64,000 nucleotides of DNA from an uncultured Clostridia bacterium (GTDB lineage Bacteria > Bacillota_A > Clostridia > TANB77 > CAG-508): positions 40,916 through 104,915 of the forward strand of contig CANQQF010000003.1 of NCBI GenBank assembly GCA_947625985.1. Direction: 5' to 3'. The notes below the pieces were generated by a model. The model searched no databases. It was not told where the DNA came from and saw nothing but the letters and a program-made list of their open reading frames with translations. Position numbers and translations under genes: made by a program. The first letter of the stretch is position 1, and every line of letters begins with the position of its first letter. This document shows positions 47,004 through 58,438 of the stretch, piece after piece.

Positions 47004-49393
47004 TACTCCACCTCCTCAACAGTATCTTCACTATCTTTTGTAAAATTTTCCTCAATAGAAGGCATGTCCATTTTTTCTTCTGCACTAGGTTCTTCTACAT
47101 TAGACTTAGAACTAACTTCATTTATTTGTCCTAAAGGTAAATAATGTTCCGTCCTAAATATAGGACTAACTTCATCAATTGAATAAACATGTGTTAAGTC
47201 TTTATATGTTTTTGCATTTCTTAATTCTTCTAGTGCTGTTTTTTGTTCTTCCGTTAAGTCTATTTCAGTTGGAGTTTCTAATTGATAATAAACAGTGCAT
47301 GGTGTTCCTGCTTCTGCTAATTTTTTTAATTCATTTAACACATCTTCCTTTGCACTTTCAGAATTTTTATCTATTACAAATGTCATTTTCTTTTCTGTGT
47401 TAATGAAAAACTCATTACTGTTTAAATATCTATCAACAACTTTAACTGCTTCAAAACAATTGCTTTTATAATTAATTGTATTGTCATCAATATATTTATA
47501 ATCATCAAAAATTTTTGAAAATTTAGCTCTATTACCTCTACCTTCTAATTTGGTACTAGTAAAACTTCCTGCTTCTATTATATCTTTCGTTAATTCAACT
47601 TTCTTCCAATTATGAACTTCCTTTTCTTTGTCTAAATCGAAATAATCTCCTTCAAGCATTGGCTGTTGAACTGGTACTAGTATATTTTGTTCTTCATGTT
47701 TTTCAAAATCATCATCTCTAACATCAGTTTTTATAATCATAGGATACATAACTCTATTTATATATTGATTTCCTGTTGTTAAATTTGGAATTTTAATAGC
47801 CACTACTTCGAAGTCTTTTGTAATGGTTATTAAACTACCATGGTACTTATGGTCTTTATCATAAAGCAGACAATCTTTTATATAATAAGTTCCTGCTGGC
47901 AAAACAAATAAAGGTTTTGAGCTATTATAATAACCAAAAAGCCAAATATTTGTTGCACTGTTTCCGACTGTTCCGTTTAATGTGTATGTTCCTTCATCTT
48001 TATTTATAGTTGCTGTAATACCATTATTTGTTCCACCAGTGGCTTTTGAAAAGTCCCATAAATTTTTATTACTAATAATAATATTAGCACTTCCCATGTT
48101 GTATGGAGAATAATTTGTTGCTGTTTCTCCCATATTTGCCCAGAATTGAAATTCAAATGTTTCTGAATCAGCATTTCCCCACATTTTATAATAAACAGTG
48201 CAATCTTCTGTTGCTGTATATTTTACTGTAGTAAGACCTTTTCTATTATTAATTGCAATGGTTTTACTACTAACGTTTGTTTCATTAGCATACAATGCAA
48301 AACTTGTAGCATTTGTTGTATTTGAAATTATATTACAATTAAAAGTGATAGTTTGTCCTTTTTTTAATGAAATATCTTCTGTTAATACTTTACCGTCATT
48401 TCTTGCCTTGTTCCTTATTGTATTATTCTCAGTCAATTCCCAGTCTGTTTCATTTATTTTAGCTATATTACCATTATCCCCAACAGCTTTTATTTCTGAT
48501 GGATAATCGACTGATGGACTATCAGGTATAAATGGTTCATATACTGTATCAACATCTTCGGTAAGCATTGCTTTTATGGTATAATTATCAAAAACAGTTC
48601 CTTCATTAACAAACACAGACCACTTGATTAGTGAACTTGTTATATCAGAAGAATATGTGGTTTTTGATATTGGTTTCTCTTGACTAAGACCAATAAGTTT
48701 AGCATTAATACCTGCTGAATAATTAGCATTCCATGCTCTAATACTACTGCTTGATACAGTTTCACAAGTACCACTTACATAATAGGCTGATAAAGTTGTT
48801 TTGCCCTTAGTTGGAATCAAACCGTCATTTGGAATTTTGAAATTCGTATTATCCTTGGTGCAAGTACCATTAAGCGTAATAGTTTGATTTTCATCATCAT
48901 ATGTACAGGTTACGCCATTTTTTTCACCCTGATCTATTTTTGACAAGTCCATTAAATTTTTTCCTTGAATGGTTTTCTTTTGGTAATCATTTCCTTTAAC
49001 TTCAATCTTTCTAAATCTCGAACCTGTCGTATTCTTAAGAGTTAAGCTTTCTCCTTCATTAGGTTCGTAAGGCAACACACTATCTACTATATCCTGTAAA
49101 GCCTCTTTCTCTTTTTGGAGTGCAAGTATTTGAGCGTTTTGTGTTTCTTGCTCTACATCAATTTCCTCATCTTTGTTCTCTAAATTCGTAATTTTTTTCG
49201 TTATCGCGGTATCATCATAATTGTGTAAGTCTTTTATTTTATCTTCTATTTTTTTTACCTTATCATCGTTTTCAATTGCATAATTATCTATTTTATCCAT
49301 ATTTTTATTTAATGCTTTTTCTACATCAAATTTATTTGTATTAGTTGAAGGATTATCATGCTTGAATAATTTTAATTTAGTTGTTTCTGACCT
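47003..49393 (-). CDS. Tail fibre / receptor-binding-type protein, AGG start
   Basis: About 796 aa. The N terminus (SETTKLKLFKHDNPSTNTNKF, attached to a ~100-residue coiled coil) is typical of tail appendage proteins, followed by several beta-rich carbohydrate-binding-like modules (repeated GKNLMDLSK / NKNLWDFSKATGG-type segments near 150 and 455) and a Glu-rich C terminus. The ribosome binding site GGGAGG lies 8 nt before AGG 49393. A GTG at 49429 is in frame but has no binding site and lies upstream of that Shine-Dalgarno, so AGG is preferred. Confidence 0.75.
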   Translation of the reverse strand, partial: RSETTKLKLFKHDNPSTNTNKFDVEKALNKNMDKIDNYAIENDDKVKKIEDKIKDLHNYDDTAITKKITNLENKDEEIDVEQETQNAQILALQKEKEALQDIVDSVLPYEPNEGESLTLKNTTGSRFRKIEVKGNDYQKKTIQGKNLMDLSKIDQGEKNGVTCTYDDENQTITLNGTCTKDNTNFKIPNDGLIPTKGKTTLSAYYVSGTCETVSSSSIRAWNANYSAGINAKLIGLSQEKPISKTTYSSDITSSLIKWSVFVNEGTVFDNYTIKAMLTEDVDTVYEPFIPDSPSVDYPSEIKAVGDNGNIAKINETDWELTENNTIRNKARNDGKVLTEDISLKKGQTITFNCNIISNTTNATSFALYANETNVSSKTIAINNRKGLTTVKYTATEDCTVYYKMWGNADSETFEFQFWANMGETATNYSPYNMGSANIIISNKNLWDFSKATGGTNNGITATINKDEGTYTLNGTVGNSATNIWLFGYYNSSKPLFVLPAGTYYIKDCLLYDKDHKYHGSLITITKDFEVVAIKIPNLTTGNQYINRVMYPMIIKTDVRDDDFEKHEEQNILVPVQQPMLEGDYFDLDKEKEVHNWKKVELTKDIIEAGSFTSTKLEGRGNRAKFSKIFDDYKYIDDNTINYKSNCFEAVKVVDRYLNSNEFFINTEKKMTFVIDKNSESAKEDVLNELKKLAEAGTPCTVYYQLETPTEIDLTEEQKTALEELRNAKTYKDLTHVYSIDEVSPIFRTEHYLPLGQINEVSSKSNVEEPSAEEKMDMPSIEENFTKDSEDTVEEVE

Positions 49394-49410
49394 AAATATC
49401 TCCTCCCTAT

Positions 49411-49932
49411 TTATTCTTCTCGAATCCACATGTAACCTACAACTTTAGTAGGTTGAACGTTATTATGTGGTTGGTCTCCTCCTGCTTTTTCTGTGTGGTG
49501 TGTCATAGGTGTACTTGGAGTTCCCATTCCAAAAGCTGTGAACGTTCCTTGTTGAGCTGTAGTTGGAACTGCTTGAGTATAATCAATATGTTGATGAGAT
49601 GCTAACTCTGCTTGTGTTAATGTATGTTTTACTTCTCCTACAGTTTTACCAATTTCATTAAACTCTTCAATATCCTCATCTACACCTACAGCTACTAATC
49701 CATTAAATCTTGTCCATGTTCCAAATCCTAATATTGTAGATGGATTTGTATCAGCATCTTGCGTTACATATCTTGAACCTACTGGGAAAACTTTTTTTAA
49801 GCCTTCAAGTTGTGCATTTGCCACTTGTTTTGCTATATCTTTTTTAATTAAATCTTGCATTTGATTAAAAGTAGTTTCACTAATAGGCGTTTTGCCATCT
49901 TCAATATCTATATATGTTTCAAAAGTTGCCCT
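49411..49932 (-). CDS. Tail collar/short-fibre-like baseplate protein, AGG start
   Basis: About 173 aa. GSRYVTQDADTNPSTILGFGTW, the LVAVGVDEDIEEF strand, HQHIDY and GGDQPHNNVQPTKVVGYMWIR are typical of phage tail-collar domains that bind receptors. The natural N terminus ATFETYIDIEDGKTPISETTF is encoded between AGG 49932 and the first ATG (49860) and contains no ATG, GTG or TTG; the frame is closed upstream by TAG. AAGGAGG lies 8 nt before AGG. The AGG overlaps the TAG stop of the hub/spike gene as TAGG. Confidence 0.82.
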   Translation of the reverse strand, partial: RATFETYIDIEDGKTPISETTFNQMQDLIKKDIAKQVANAQLEGLKKVFPVGSRYVTQDADTNPSTILGFGTWTRFNGLVAVGVDEDIEEFNEIGKTVGEVKHTLTQAELASHQHIDYTQAVPTTAQQGTFTAFGMGTPSTPMTHHTEKAGGDQPHNNVQPTKVVGYMWIREE

Positions 49933-52900
49933 ATTCTTTTCCTCCTTCTAAAACTTCTATCCTTTTTGTTAGTTCTTGAATTAATTTGTTTTGTTTATTT
50001 ATCTGCTCTTGCTGTTCCTGAATTGCTTTTGTTGCTGTAGAAATAAGTGGAAGTAATCTTACTTCATACATATCACTTTCAATATTTCCGCTTTCGTCTT
50101 TTATAATATTATGTTGTGCATAATTTTTATCTATTTTTTCTAGTTCTTGTGCTATATAACCAATATCTTCATGTTTATCATCTTTCTTCCAATCAAATTG
50201 TCTATGCTGTATTTTCATTATTTTATCTGTTGCGTTTATTTCACTACTTTTTATATTTTTCTTTAGTCTTTCATCAGAAGCCCAGTTTGAACAATTAACT
50301 ATGTTATGATTATCCATATTAAGAGTATTTCTTATAATTGTAGCGTCTGTCCTAACTTCAACTATTTCTGTATCCTTTGCCCTAATTTCAATTCCATTAG
50401 AATTCCCACTATTATCCACATGAGCACTAATAGAACCTATCCTGTTTGACACATTGTTAATATCACTAAACCAAGAAATATCTCCTGCATTATCTAAATA
50501 AAGTCCTCTTTCTATTCCAACTATATCAAAGAGTATTTTTCCTATAACTTCTAACATTCCTCCATATTCAGAACTTTCTGCTCCATAAACTCCAGACATA
50601 TAGAAAACTGGATAAAATGTTCCTGTCTTAGCATCTGTTACTCCCCATGCCATCTTAGCAGATTGATTTACTCCTGTACTCGTGAATGTAACAGGCATAG
50701 AAAATGCTAGAATTGTACTATTTAGATTTTGATTATTGCTTTCTCTTATAACTCCTATTTTACCTAATTCATTTCCATTACCGTCATAAAAAACTTCTCC
50801 ATCCTGGTCCAAAGTCATTAATTTTTTATTGCTTGAATTATAAATATTTAAACTTGCTTTTCCATCAGCACCCTCTAATTTTAAGTATTGTGAAATCTGA
50901 TTCCATGCTATTTTAATATATTCCCAATTTTGTTCTACCCATGTACCTAATTTTGTTGTTTTTGTATAATCTTCTAATTTAGTGTCTGTTGTTGAATTTG
51001 AACTGTTAATAGCATCTTGTTTAGCTTTATTTATATTACTCTGAACATTTTCTGTTACAGTCTTAGTTACAGAAGTTGTTATGCCTGATGCTTTTTGGTC
51101 TATAATCGAATTCATTTGAGTTGTTGTAGAATAGTCTTTTAATTTATCATCTGTGGTTTCATTTGCACTATCAATAGCTTCTTGCTTAGCTTTGTCTATT
51201 TGACCTGCAACTGTTTCTGTTACTTGACTTGTAATTTTTTCAGCTGATTGTTCTATTTCTGACTGCATTTCTATCTTACTTGCATAATAATCTAAGTCTT
51301 CATTTGTAGGATAATCTTCCAACTTTTTTTCTACGTCTTCCATTGTTTTTGTGGCTGTTTGTCTAATATATTCGTCTGTTTGCTCTATTTCAGTTTTCAT
51401 TTCAACTTTACTGGCGTAGTAATCATTAATATTTGTTCCGTTAATATATACTAAATTCATATTCCAATTTTGATACTCTTCTAAATATACATAGTTTTTT
51501 CCTTTGAATAATTCTATATCTATATTTTTTTCTAAAATTTCTTCTTTAGGTGTATTGAAAGTAGTATAGACATCTCCATTTTTATCTACATATCTTAAAA
51601 TTTTAACAATACATTTGTCATTATTTCTTTCAATTATAAATTGATCGCATATGTCATTATATTTGTGCATTGGTTCTATTACATAATTAAACTTTCTCGC
51701 ATTTGGGGTAGGTTTTGTTCTCCACTCTGTGTCTATAACTAAAGTTATTTCTTGTCCTGCAAACTTTGAATGTAAGCTAGAACCAGCTTTTACATTTTCA
51801 CTAAAGTATAAAGCATCTGTATTTTCTGCATAAGCTGTAAATTTCATTATATTTACATCTAAAGCGTCTTCCACTAACAATTGGTCTATATCTTCTATTT
51901 CTGTAGTAAAATCTAAAGTATTACTTACTCTTTGTTTAATACCATCTATATCTTGCTCTACCACACTTAATTTATAATTTTGCTCATCTTGTTCTTCTAA
52001 AATATCTTCTATCTTTCCATCTATTTTGTTAATACTTCTTTCTGCCCTTCTAAACTTAGTCTTCAAATCAAATGTATTTTTATATGCCGTTTGTGTTTTG
52101 GTTAATGCTGGCGTTTCTATACTTCCACTAAATGCCCCATTAAATGTAAATGTATGGTTAAAAACATAACTTATATAGCCTACATCTTTTGTATCATATA
52201 GATAAATCATATCTCCACAGTCTAAATATGGATAACCATAATATTCTGTTTTAAATGGTAGATATTTCAATCCTTTTAAATCATTCCAGATAGGAACTAT
52301 TACTTTTTCTCTCTCAGCTTGGTCTGTTAAAAAATAATTGTCTTGTATAGTTATTTCAGTTAATCCATTTTCTTTAATGTCTGCTTTATCTTCTAATGCT
52401 GTGTTTTCTCCTTCTACCCCTGATAATCCTAATATTAATGAATTTAAGCCTCCCCATTGTTCATTTCTAGAGAAATCTTCATTATAATTATTTCCATCTA
52501 AACTTTCATCTGCATTATCCGCTTCTCCTGATAATGCTTTTACCATTGTTAAATTAAGCTCTTTAACTGTCATTGCATCTACATATTTTACTGTTAATAA
52601 ATTTTCTGTGTTCTTTAATGTTCTTATATATACTTTATTGTCTCTACCAATTTTAGCAAATCCGCCAGCTAATTGGGCAATATTAGATAATACAGTTCTG
52701 CAATTTTCTCCATTTGTAAATGGGTTTCCAAGTATCATATAATCTGAATTTGTGAATTCTGTATTTCCAACTTCTAGTCCAACTTGCTGACATAAATCTT
52801 TTAAAAGGTCTTTTACTTTTATTGGATAAATAACTCTATCTTTATATAAAACGTTGAACTTAATCATATAATCGTAACCTGTAAAAGAAGTTTTTTGTTT

Positions 52901-53230
52901 AACTTCTTTGTTGTCTGGTTTTTCTACAATAAAGTTTCCAAAAGGTATCCACTCGTCATTTACTCCTGCAAAAGCTTGAATTTCTTTATTTTCTAAATCT
53001 ATTTCATTGTCAGGATTCAATATATTTACTGTAATCTTTTTAGCAACAGTTGTACCTATAAATGTATCATCAACATAACAATTATCTTCAATCGTGAAAT
53101 CTACAAGTTTACCTTCGCTATCTTCACCTTCAATTGTCATATCATCATCAATAACATAGATTTTACCTCTTCTATTTGTTGCCATATTAGCTTTACATTC
53201 TTGCTTTAATTCTTCACTTACTTGATACCT
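49931..53230 (-). CDS. Tail hub/spike protein with C-terminal S74 chaperone, AGG start
   Basis: About 1,099 aa. The N-terminal ~400 residues are a baseplate-hub domain (KKITVNILNPDNEI, DLENKEIQAFAGV). A long repetitive coiled coil follows, with recurring SKVEMKTEIEQ / SKIEMQSEIEQ blocks around 585-720. The C-terminal ~110 residues are a peptidase S74 intramolecular chaperone beginning ASDERLKKNIK, which trimerises and cleaves itself off. AGG 53230 is followed by YQVSEELKQEC, a natural start for such proteins, 5 nt after TAGGTG. The first ATG is 45 nt further in and has no binding site. Confidence 0.85.
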   Translation of the reverse strand, partial: RYQVSEELKQECKANMATNRRGKIYVIDDDMTIEGEDSEGKLVDFTIEDNCYVDDTFIGTTVAKKITVNILNPDNEIDLENKEIQAFAGVNDEWIPFGNFIVEKPDNKEVKQKTSFTGYDYMIKFNVLYKDRVIYPIKVKDLLKDLCQQVGLEVGNTEFTNSDYMILGNPFTNGENCRTVLSNIAQLAGGFAKIGRDNKVYIRTLKNTENLLTVKYVDAMTVKELNLTMVKALSGEADNADESLDGNNYNEDFSRNEQWGGLNSLILGLSGVEGENTALEDKADIKENGLTEITIQDNYFLTDQAEREKVIVPIWNDLKGLKYLPFKTEYYGYPYLDCGDMIYLYDTKDVGYISYVFNHTFTFNGAFSGSIETPALTKTQTAYKNTFDLKTKFRRAERSINKIDGKIEDILEEQDEQNYKLSVVEQDIDGIKQRVSNTLDFTTEIEDIDQLLVEDALDVNIMKFTAYAENTDALYFSENVKAGSSLHSKFAGQEITLVIDTEWRTKPTPNARKFNYVIEPMHKYNDICDQFIIERNNDKCIVKILRYVDKNGDVYTTFNTPKEEILEKNIDIELFKGKNYVYLEEYQNWNMNLVYINGTNINDYYASKVEMKTEIEQTDEYIRQTATKTMEDVEKKLEDYPTNEDLDYYASKIEMQSEIEQSAEKITSQVTETVAGQIDKAKQEAIDSANETTDDKLKDYSTTTQMNSIIDQKASGITTSVTKTVTENVQSNINKAKQDAINSSNSTTDTKLEDYTKTTKLGTWVEQNWEYIKIAWNQISQYLKLEGADGKASLNIYNSSNKKLMTLDQDGEVFYDGNGNELGKIGVIRESNNQNLNSTILAFSMPVTFTSTGVNQSAKMAWGVTDAKTGTFYPVFYMSGVYGAESSEYGGMLEVIGKILFDIVGIERGLYLDNAGDISWFSDINNVSNRIGSISAHVDNSGNSNGIEIRAKDTEIVEVRTDATIIRNTLNMDNHNIVNCSNWASDERLKKNIKSSEINATDKIMKIQHRQFDWKKDDKHEDIGYIAQELEKIDKNYAQHNIIKDESGNIESDMYEVRLLPLISTATKAIQEQQEQINKQNKLIQELTKRIEVLEGGKE

Positions 53231-53238
53231 ATTATCAC

Positions 53239-53616
53239 CTACAATTCAATTAAACTAACTTCTGTTGGATTATATAATATACCCTTGTCAGTTCTATTCC
53301 ATTTCATAGTTGCTTTTCTGTCTCCTCTATAACAATTTGCAGTTCGTATTGAACCTGTATAAGGATTAAAATATCGTACAGAATATTGTCTTAGATTTCT
53401 TATAGAAGAGAAAAAATCTGTTAATTCTTCTCCTGTAAGATTTCTGGTATGTAGAATTATTTTATATTTCTCTGCAATAGGATTATAACGCATATACCCT
53501 TTTGCATTCCTACCACTATCGTAGGATAAGTCATACCATTCTACATCATACCCTTCATCTGATAGATATTTACTTAAATCTTTTCCGTCTACTGTTATTA
53601 AATCTTCTACATACCT
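53239..53616 (-). CDS. Distal-tail (Dit-like / DUF6711-like) protein, AGG start
   Basis: About 125 aa. After AGG 53616 the sequence reads YVEDLITVDGKDLSKYLSD, then YDVEWYDLSYDSGRNAKGYM, the typical early Dit-like pattern, and ends NPTEVSLIEL. AAAGGAG lies 9 nt before AGG. In frame, TAG closes the sequence two codons upstream and no ATG, GTG or TTG occurs for 41 codons, so a canonical start would delete the conserved first third. It lies between tape measure and hub, as expected; the moron gene is inserted on the other strand. Confidence 0.82.
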   Translation of the reverse strand, partial: RYVEDLITVDGKDLSKYLSDEGYDVEWYDLSYDSGRNAKGYMRYNPIAEKYKIILHTRNLTGEELTDFFSSIRNLRQYSVRYFNPYTGSIRTANCYRGDRKATMKWNRTDKGILYNPTEVSLIEL

Positions 53617-53650
53617 ATTCTATCTCTCCTTTATTTTTTTTAATTTAATA

Positions 53651-53679
53651 TTGTCATTTTTTGGAAAATGATATATAAT
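53651..53679 (+). promoter_or_regulatory. Promoter of the prophage moron gene
   Basis: TTGTCA (53651-53656) and TATAAT (53674-53679) are 17 bp apart, 24 nt before the start at 53704, on the strand opposite to all phage genes. Both boxes are near-consensus. Confidence 0.8.
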
Positions 53680-53703
53680 AATTGCAAATTGGAGGTGTTT
53701 TTT

Positions 53704-54069
53704 ATGGCTTTAATAAATTGTCCTGAATGTGGTAAGGAAATTAGCAGTAATGCTAAAAATTGTCCTAATTGTGGAAATCCTATGAATGTCAAACAAAACA
53801 ATAGAGAAAATAATAGCATTGCTTCAACAACTTTTATCATTGCATTTGTATGTATGCTTATTTCATTTTTTATCAATCCATTTGGTTTATTAGGAATTAT
53901 TGCAATTATTTGTTCTATTATTTCTATTGTAAATACTAAAAAAAGTGCGAGTTTAATTGTTTTTAATGTATTTATTTTAATAGCAAGCATTGGAATATCC
54001 TTTTTTTATATTAAAAATATAGTAGAAGTAGTAAATAAAGCAAATTCTGCATTAAGTAATTACAAATAA
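53704..54069 (+). CDS. Moron: zinc-ribbon two-helix membrane protein
   Basis: A 121-aa protein with an N-terminal zinc ribbon (CPEC at 6-9, CPNC at 20-23) and two to three hydrophobic segments (~40-85, ~88-110). The pattern is like zinc-ribbon DUF4190-type host membrane proteins. It has its own promoter, a GGAGGTG binding site, an ordinary ATG and its own terminator, and is inserted between tape measure and Dit genes on the plus strand. This is the layout of a lysogenic-conversion gene expressed by the prophage in the host. Confidence 0.8.
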   Translation: MALINCPECGKEISSNAKNCPNCGNPMNVKQNNRENNSIASTTFIIAFVCMLISFFINPFGLLGIIAIICSIISIVNTKKSASLIVFNVFILIASIGISFFYIKNIVEVVNKANSALSNYK

Positions 54070-54073
54070 CCTT

Positions 54074-54089
54074 AAGCCCAAAAGGGCTT
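54074..54089 (+). terminator. Terminator of the moron gene
   Basis: AAGCCC and GGGCTT with a four-base loop and a T-rich run, directly after the stop at 54069. Confidence 0.8.
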
Positions 54090-54096
54090 TTTCTTT

Positions 54097-57000
54097 TTAA
54101 CTAAATGCTGGTTCTCCTGTTTGCATTGTATATTCTCGTGCAGAATTTTGAACTTTTTTGAATATTACTCCTTCATCTGTCCTAGCTTCTACATTTACAT
54201 TTACTTCTGCATTTTTCATTGCATATCTTACTTCTTTTGCTATTTGTTTTGCAATATTTTCATTAATACTAACCTGACTTTGTGCTTGAATCTGTCCTTT
54301 TATTGCACTATAATTTACATATTGATTTGTATCTATTGCAAAATCTCTTGTATTTATTTTAATGCCTTGATTTATTTCTTTAAATTCATCTAAAGCTATT
54401 CCTACTAGTCCACTTGTTGCTTTTCTTACTTCTTCTTGTTTCTTCTTTAATCCAACAATATATCCTTCTGTAAAATAGTTCCCCATTTTAATAGTTTCTT
54501 TTGCTGGAGAACCAGTTCGTTGAGCTTCATTTCCACCAAATATTGCTTGTTTTACTAAATTGAATCCTGCTTGCCATACACTCCATTGTCCTCCAGTTAA
54601 GGCATTTAGAAGTCCTTGTACAAAGAAATTACCTATTTGACTTGCTCCTCCATTACTTTCAGCCCCTGCACTTCCACCTTTTTGTGCTTCTGCTCCTGTA
54701 CTGTAACTTGCACTATTCATTTCTCCGCCCTTATCTCTAATTGCGTTTATTGCAGACTGTACTTTATCTCTAGCATCTGTATCCAGACTATTCATTGCAT
54801 TGTTAAATGCTTGTTTACCTCCATCTGATAGACTATCAAATATTCTTTTATTTTCTTCTGTCATACCTTCTACAGCTATTATACCTGCTAATACTTTTGC
54901 TTTTTCGTCTTCATCTAATGAAGCAAGTTTGTCGTTAAATGCCTTTTTTCCTTTTTCTCCTAAATTTGCGTACGCCTGTCTCGATGTTTCATTTAAGCCG
55001 TTTACAGCCCCAATTCCTGCTAACACTTCTCCTCTTACATCTTCGTCTAATGATTCAATTCCTTTGTTGAATTCTGTGTTGGAGTTTGTTGCCATATCAC
55101 TCCAAGCATTTATCATTTCTGGTGTTAAATTCTCTGTGTTGGAAATTGACGATAAAATCTCTGCTTTCACATCATCTTTTACGCTTGCAATGCCATTAGC
55201 AAAATCCGTACTAGAATTCTTCGCCATATTAGCCCATTTTTCTTGTAATTGTGGTGACCATGTATCTAATGTGGTAGATTGTGCTAACATTGAAGCCTTC
55301 TGTGCTTCATCTGCTACTGCATATAATTCATTCCATTTATCAACATTATTTTGTACCATTTCTTGAAGTTTATCTCCACCCTCAGTTATCATGGTTGCAA
55401 ATTGTTCTTGTGTTACTTGTCCATTTGTTATCATATCTGCTGATAATTGGTCTAGTGATACTTTTACTTGTTCTGTTGTTTGTTGTGAACTTTCTGCAAT
55501 TTGTTGATTGCTCTCTGTTATTCCGTCTGCTGTAGTTTCAAAGATTGATTGCATCTGTCCTTCATAATTTTTTACTTGTTCATTATTATTATTAATTTCT
55601 TCTCCAACTTCTCGCAATCCCTCAGTAGTCTCTTTCATACTTTTGCTAAGATTTCTAGCACCTTCTGTTTGTCTCCACCAGAACTTTTCTACTTCGCCCA
55701 TTCCTTCTGTTGCTTTGTTGTATTCCTTTTGCAATTTGCTTGCTTGGTCTAATAATTGATCTCTTTTTGTTTCTAATGCAATATGTTCCTTTAAGCTTTC
55801 TTTATATAATTCCGTTATCGCTTCTTGTCTTGCTTCTTCTTGTTTTTTTGCTATAATATCATCGATAGTTGAACTTAATTGTTCATAACTTCCAATAACT
55901 TCTCCATGATTATTTATTAAGTCTCCATTTCTGCTTATTTCAGTTCCTAGTGCATTATTTAATTCTCCTAAAATAAAATCTACTCTTTTTTCATTACCTG
56001 CTAGCACTTTCCCATTACTGTCGACTAATCCTTCTAATTCTAATGCTAGTTGTTGACTATATTTACAGTCATTTAATTTGCTTTCATATGTATCTTCTAT
56101 AGCTTTTTTACTATCTTTAAATGATTGTATTGTATCTTCAACACTTTTCTTTAATTCTGCAACCTCTTCTGTATAAGCATTAACATTTTTATCAGCAAAT
56201 GCTGAATTAAGTCCTGTTACTGCACTTATTGTAGCTGTCAATCCTCCTACAAGTCCTCCAACTATAGTTCCTACTGTTCCAAATTGCGAACCTGCTAATG
56301 CACCTGAGGCTGTTGCTAAACCTAAACCACCAACTAATTCTAAACAACCAGTTGTTGCATCTCTTGTTCCAGAAGCCATACCTTTTACTGCGTCATATGC
56401 AAGCCAAGAGCCACCTGCTATTCCAGCTATACCTGCAATTAATCCGAGGTATTTTACCTGCAAAAGCTAACATACTTCCGCTTGTTTCTGTCATCTGCCC
56501 TGCTGTTAGTTTTAAGCTTTGTATTACTCCGTTTCCATTATTTCTGAAAATTTTATATTGTTCAACAATTAAAGAAATCCATGTCTTTGCAGTGCTACAA
56601 CCTGCTTTTACTCCTGTTCCAAATTCTTTAAATTTTGTTATTAAATTTTGAATTGCATTATTTCCTGCTAATGTTTTTAATGTTACTGCTAAAGAGCCTG
56701 TTAATTCTAAAGCTCCTAACAAAGTCTTTTTTATATTTCCTTTTTTTACTCCATCTAAAAGCACTTGGACTCCTTGTATAGCAAGCATTACTCCAAAGCC
56801 TATTTTTAAGCTCTCTCCCCAAGTAAACATTTTTCCTTTATTTATAGATCTTAATATATTTGCAATACCAAAAGTTCCACCTGCTGTACCTAGTACAGTT
56901 TCTAATATAGAGAATAAATTTATATCTCCATTCAATAACCTTTTAGTTCCTTTATATTGAGCCCATATTCCTGATATTGTTAAGCCAATACCGAATGCCA

Positions 57001-58438
57001 TTTGAAAAGCATTTACATTTTTTAACAATCCTAAGTTTTGTAAAAAATCTAATATGCCTTTAGATATTTTCCAACCTAAGAAACCTGCTCCTATTGATTG
57101 TACAACTTCCCATATTCTTTTTAAGTTTGCAAATGTACCATCTGTTACACCCAACCAATCAAGTATTTTATCTCTTATTTCTTGTGCTTTTCCGCTGATT
57201 TTGTCCATCATGTTATCCCATTCTTTTAAAGCATTTAATAAAGCTGGGTCTACACTTCCGCCGATGCCTCCGCCACCGCCAGAGCTTCCTCCACCACCAC
57301 TTGTACTCTCTGTTGGTGGTTCGATATTATTGATTTCATCAAAGCCCATTAATTGCTTTTTGAATTCTTTAGCTTGTTTAGTGGCTTTTCCTAAATTTTT
57401 TCCTGCTGTTCCTGCACTATCTGCTACGCTTCCTATTCCAGAAGATAATGTACTACCTCCACTACTTCCTAGATTTAGATTAAATCCAAATAAACTTGCC
57501 AATGCTTTCAATACTTCTTTAATAGCCATAATAATACCATTAACAATCGGAAGTATTTGTCCAAAAGCACTCATGATAAATGCACCAATTACTTGTTTTA
57601 ATTCAATTAATTGATTTTTAAAAACTCTTACTTGGTTTGCAGGTTGTTCAAATGTACGAGCAAAATCTCCTTGTGCTACTCCTGCTTGTTGACATATTGC
57701 TATATACCTTGCTACTTCTTTTTCTGCATAGGAAAGTTGTTGCACACTTCTTTCAATTCCTACTTGGTCTAATACTCTTGATAACGAAGCTTCTGAAACA
57801 TCTATACCTATTTGTCTTAAACTTTCTATTTGTCCTGCAAGTCCTGACTTAAGTTTATTCATAGCAGTTTCTACGTCTAAGTTATACAAAGAAGCTATAT
57901 CATATCCTGCTTTTGTTAAGCTTTCTGACATCATATATGAAACATCTTTGTTTTTAGCTCCTAATTGAGAATTCAGCATTCCAAAATACATAGCTTGATA
58001 TTTTTCTAATTCTGCTTTGTTAGTTCCAAGCTTCTCATTCATTTCGTCTTGAAAAGCCATTGCTTTTGTATAATATGTACTTTGTGCTTCATTTAAATTT
58101 CCATACTCATCTGTAACTTTCCCAAGTTGAACTTCAAAAAGGTTTGCTGTTTCTATCATGTCTATATTAGCACTTGCTACATCTTTAACTACACTTAAAC
58201 CTTTTTTTATTCCATAAACGATGCCACCAAAATTTAATGCTTTTTTTAATACGTCTACTTTATCTATTGAACTATCTACATTATTTTTTAATTTATTTGT
58301 ATCCGTTGAATTTATTGTCCCATTTAAAGCAGTTTTCAATGAACTTAAAGAGCTAACCAATGTTTCTATTGATTTGACCGCTTCATTTATTTGTAATTCT
58401 ACTTTACTCTCTAAATTGCCTACATTGTAATCTGCCCT
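54097..58438 (-). CDS. Tape measure protein, split by one frameshift, AGG start
   Basis: The two frames (58438-56393 and 56463-54097) join into one protein of ~1,446 aa that sets tail length. Hydrophobic segments (~245-300 and ~470-640) and long helical stretches with KSVEDTIQSFKDSKKAIED and repeated WSDMATNS/KAFNDKLASLDEDEKAKVLAGI blocks are typical. The frames can be joined by removing one A from an AAAA run near 56460, so this is either a natural mutation or an assembly error. The start AGG 58438 lies 9 nt after AAAGGAG and is followed by ADYNVGNLESKVE; an in-frame ATG sits only 3 nt after that site, too close for normal use. Confidence 0.8.
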
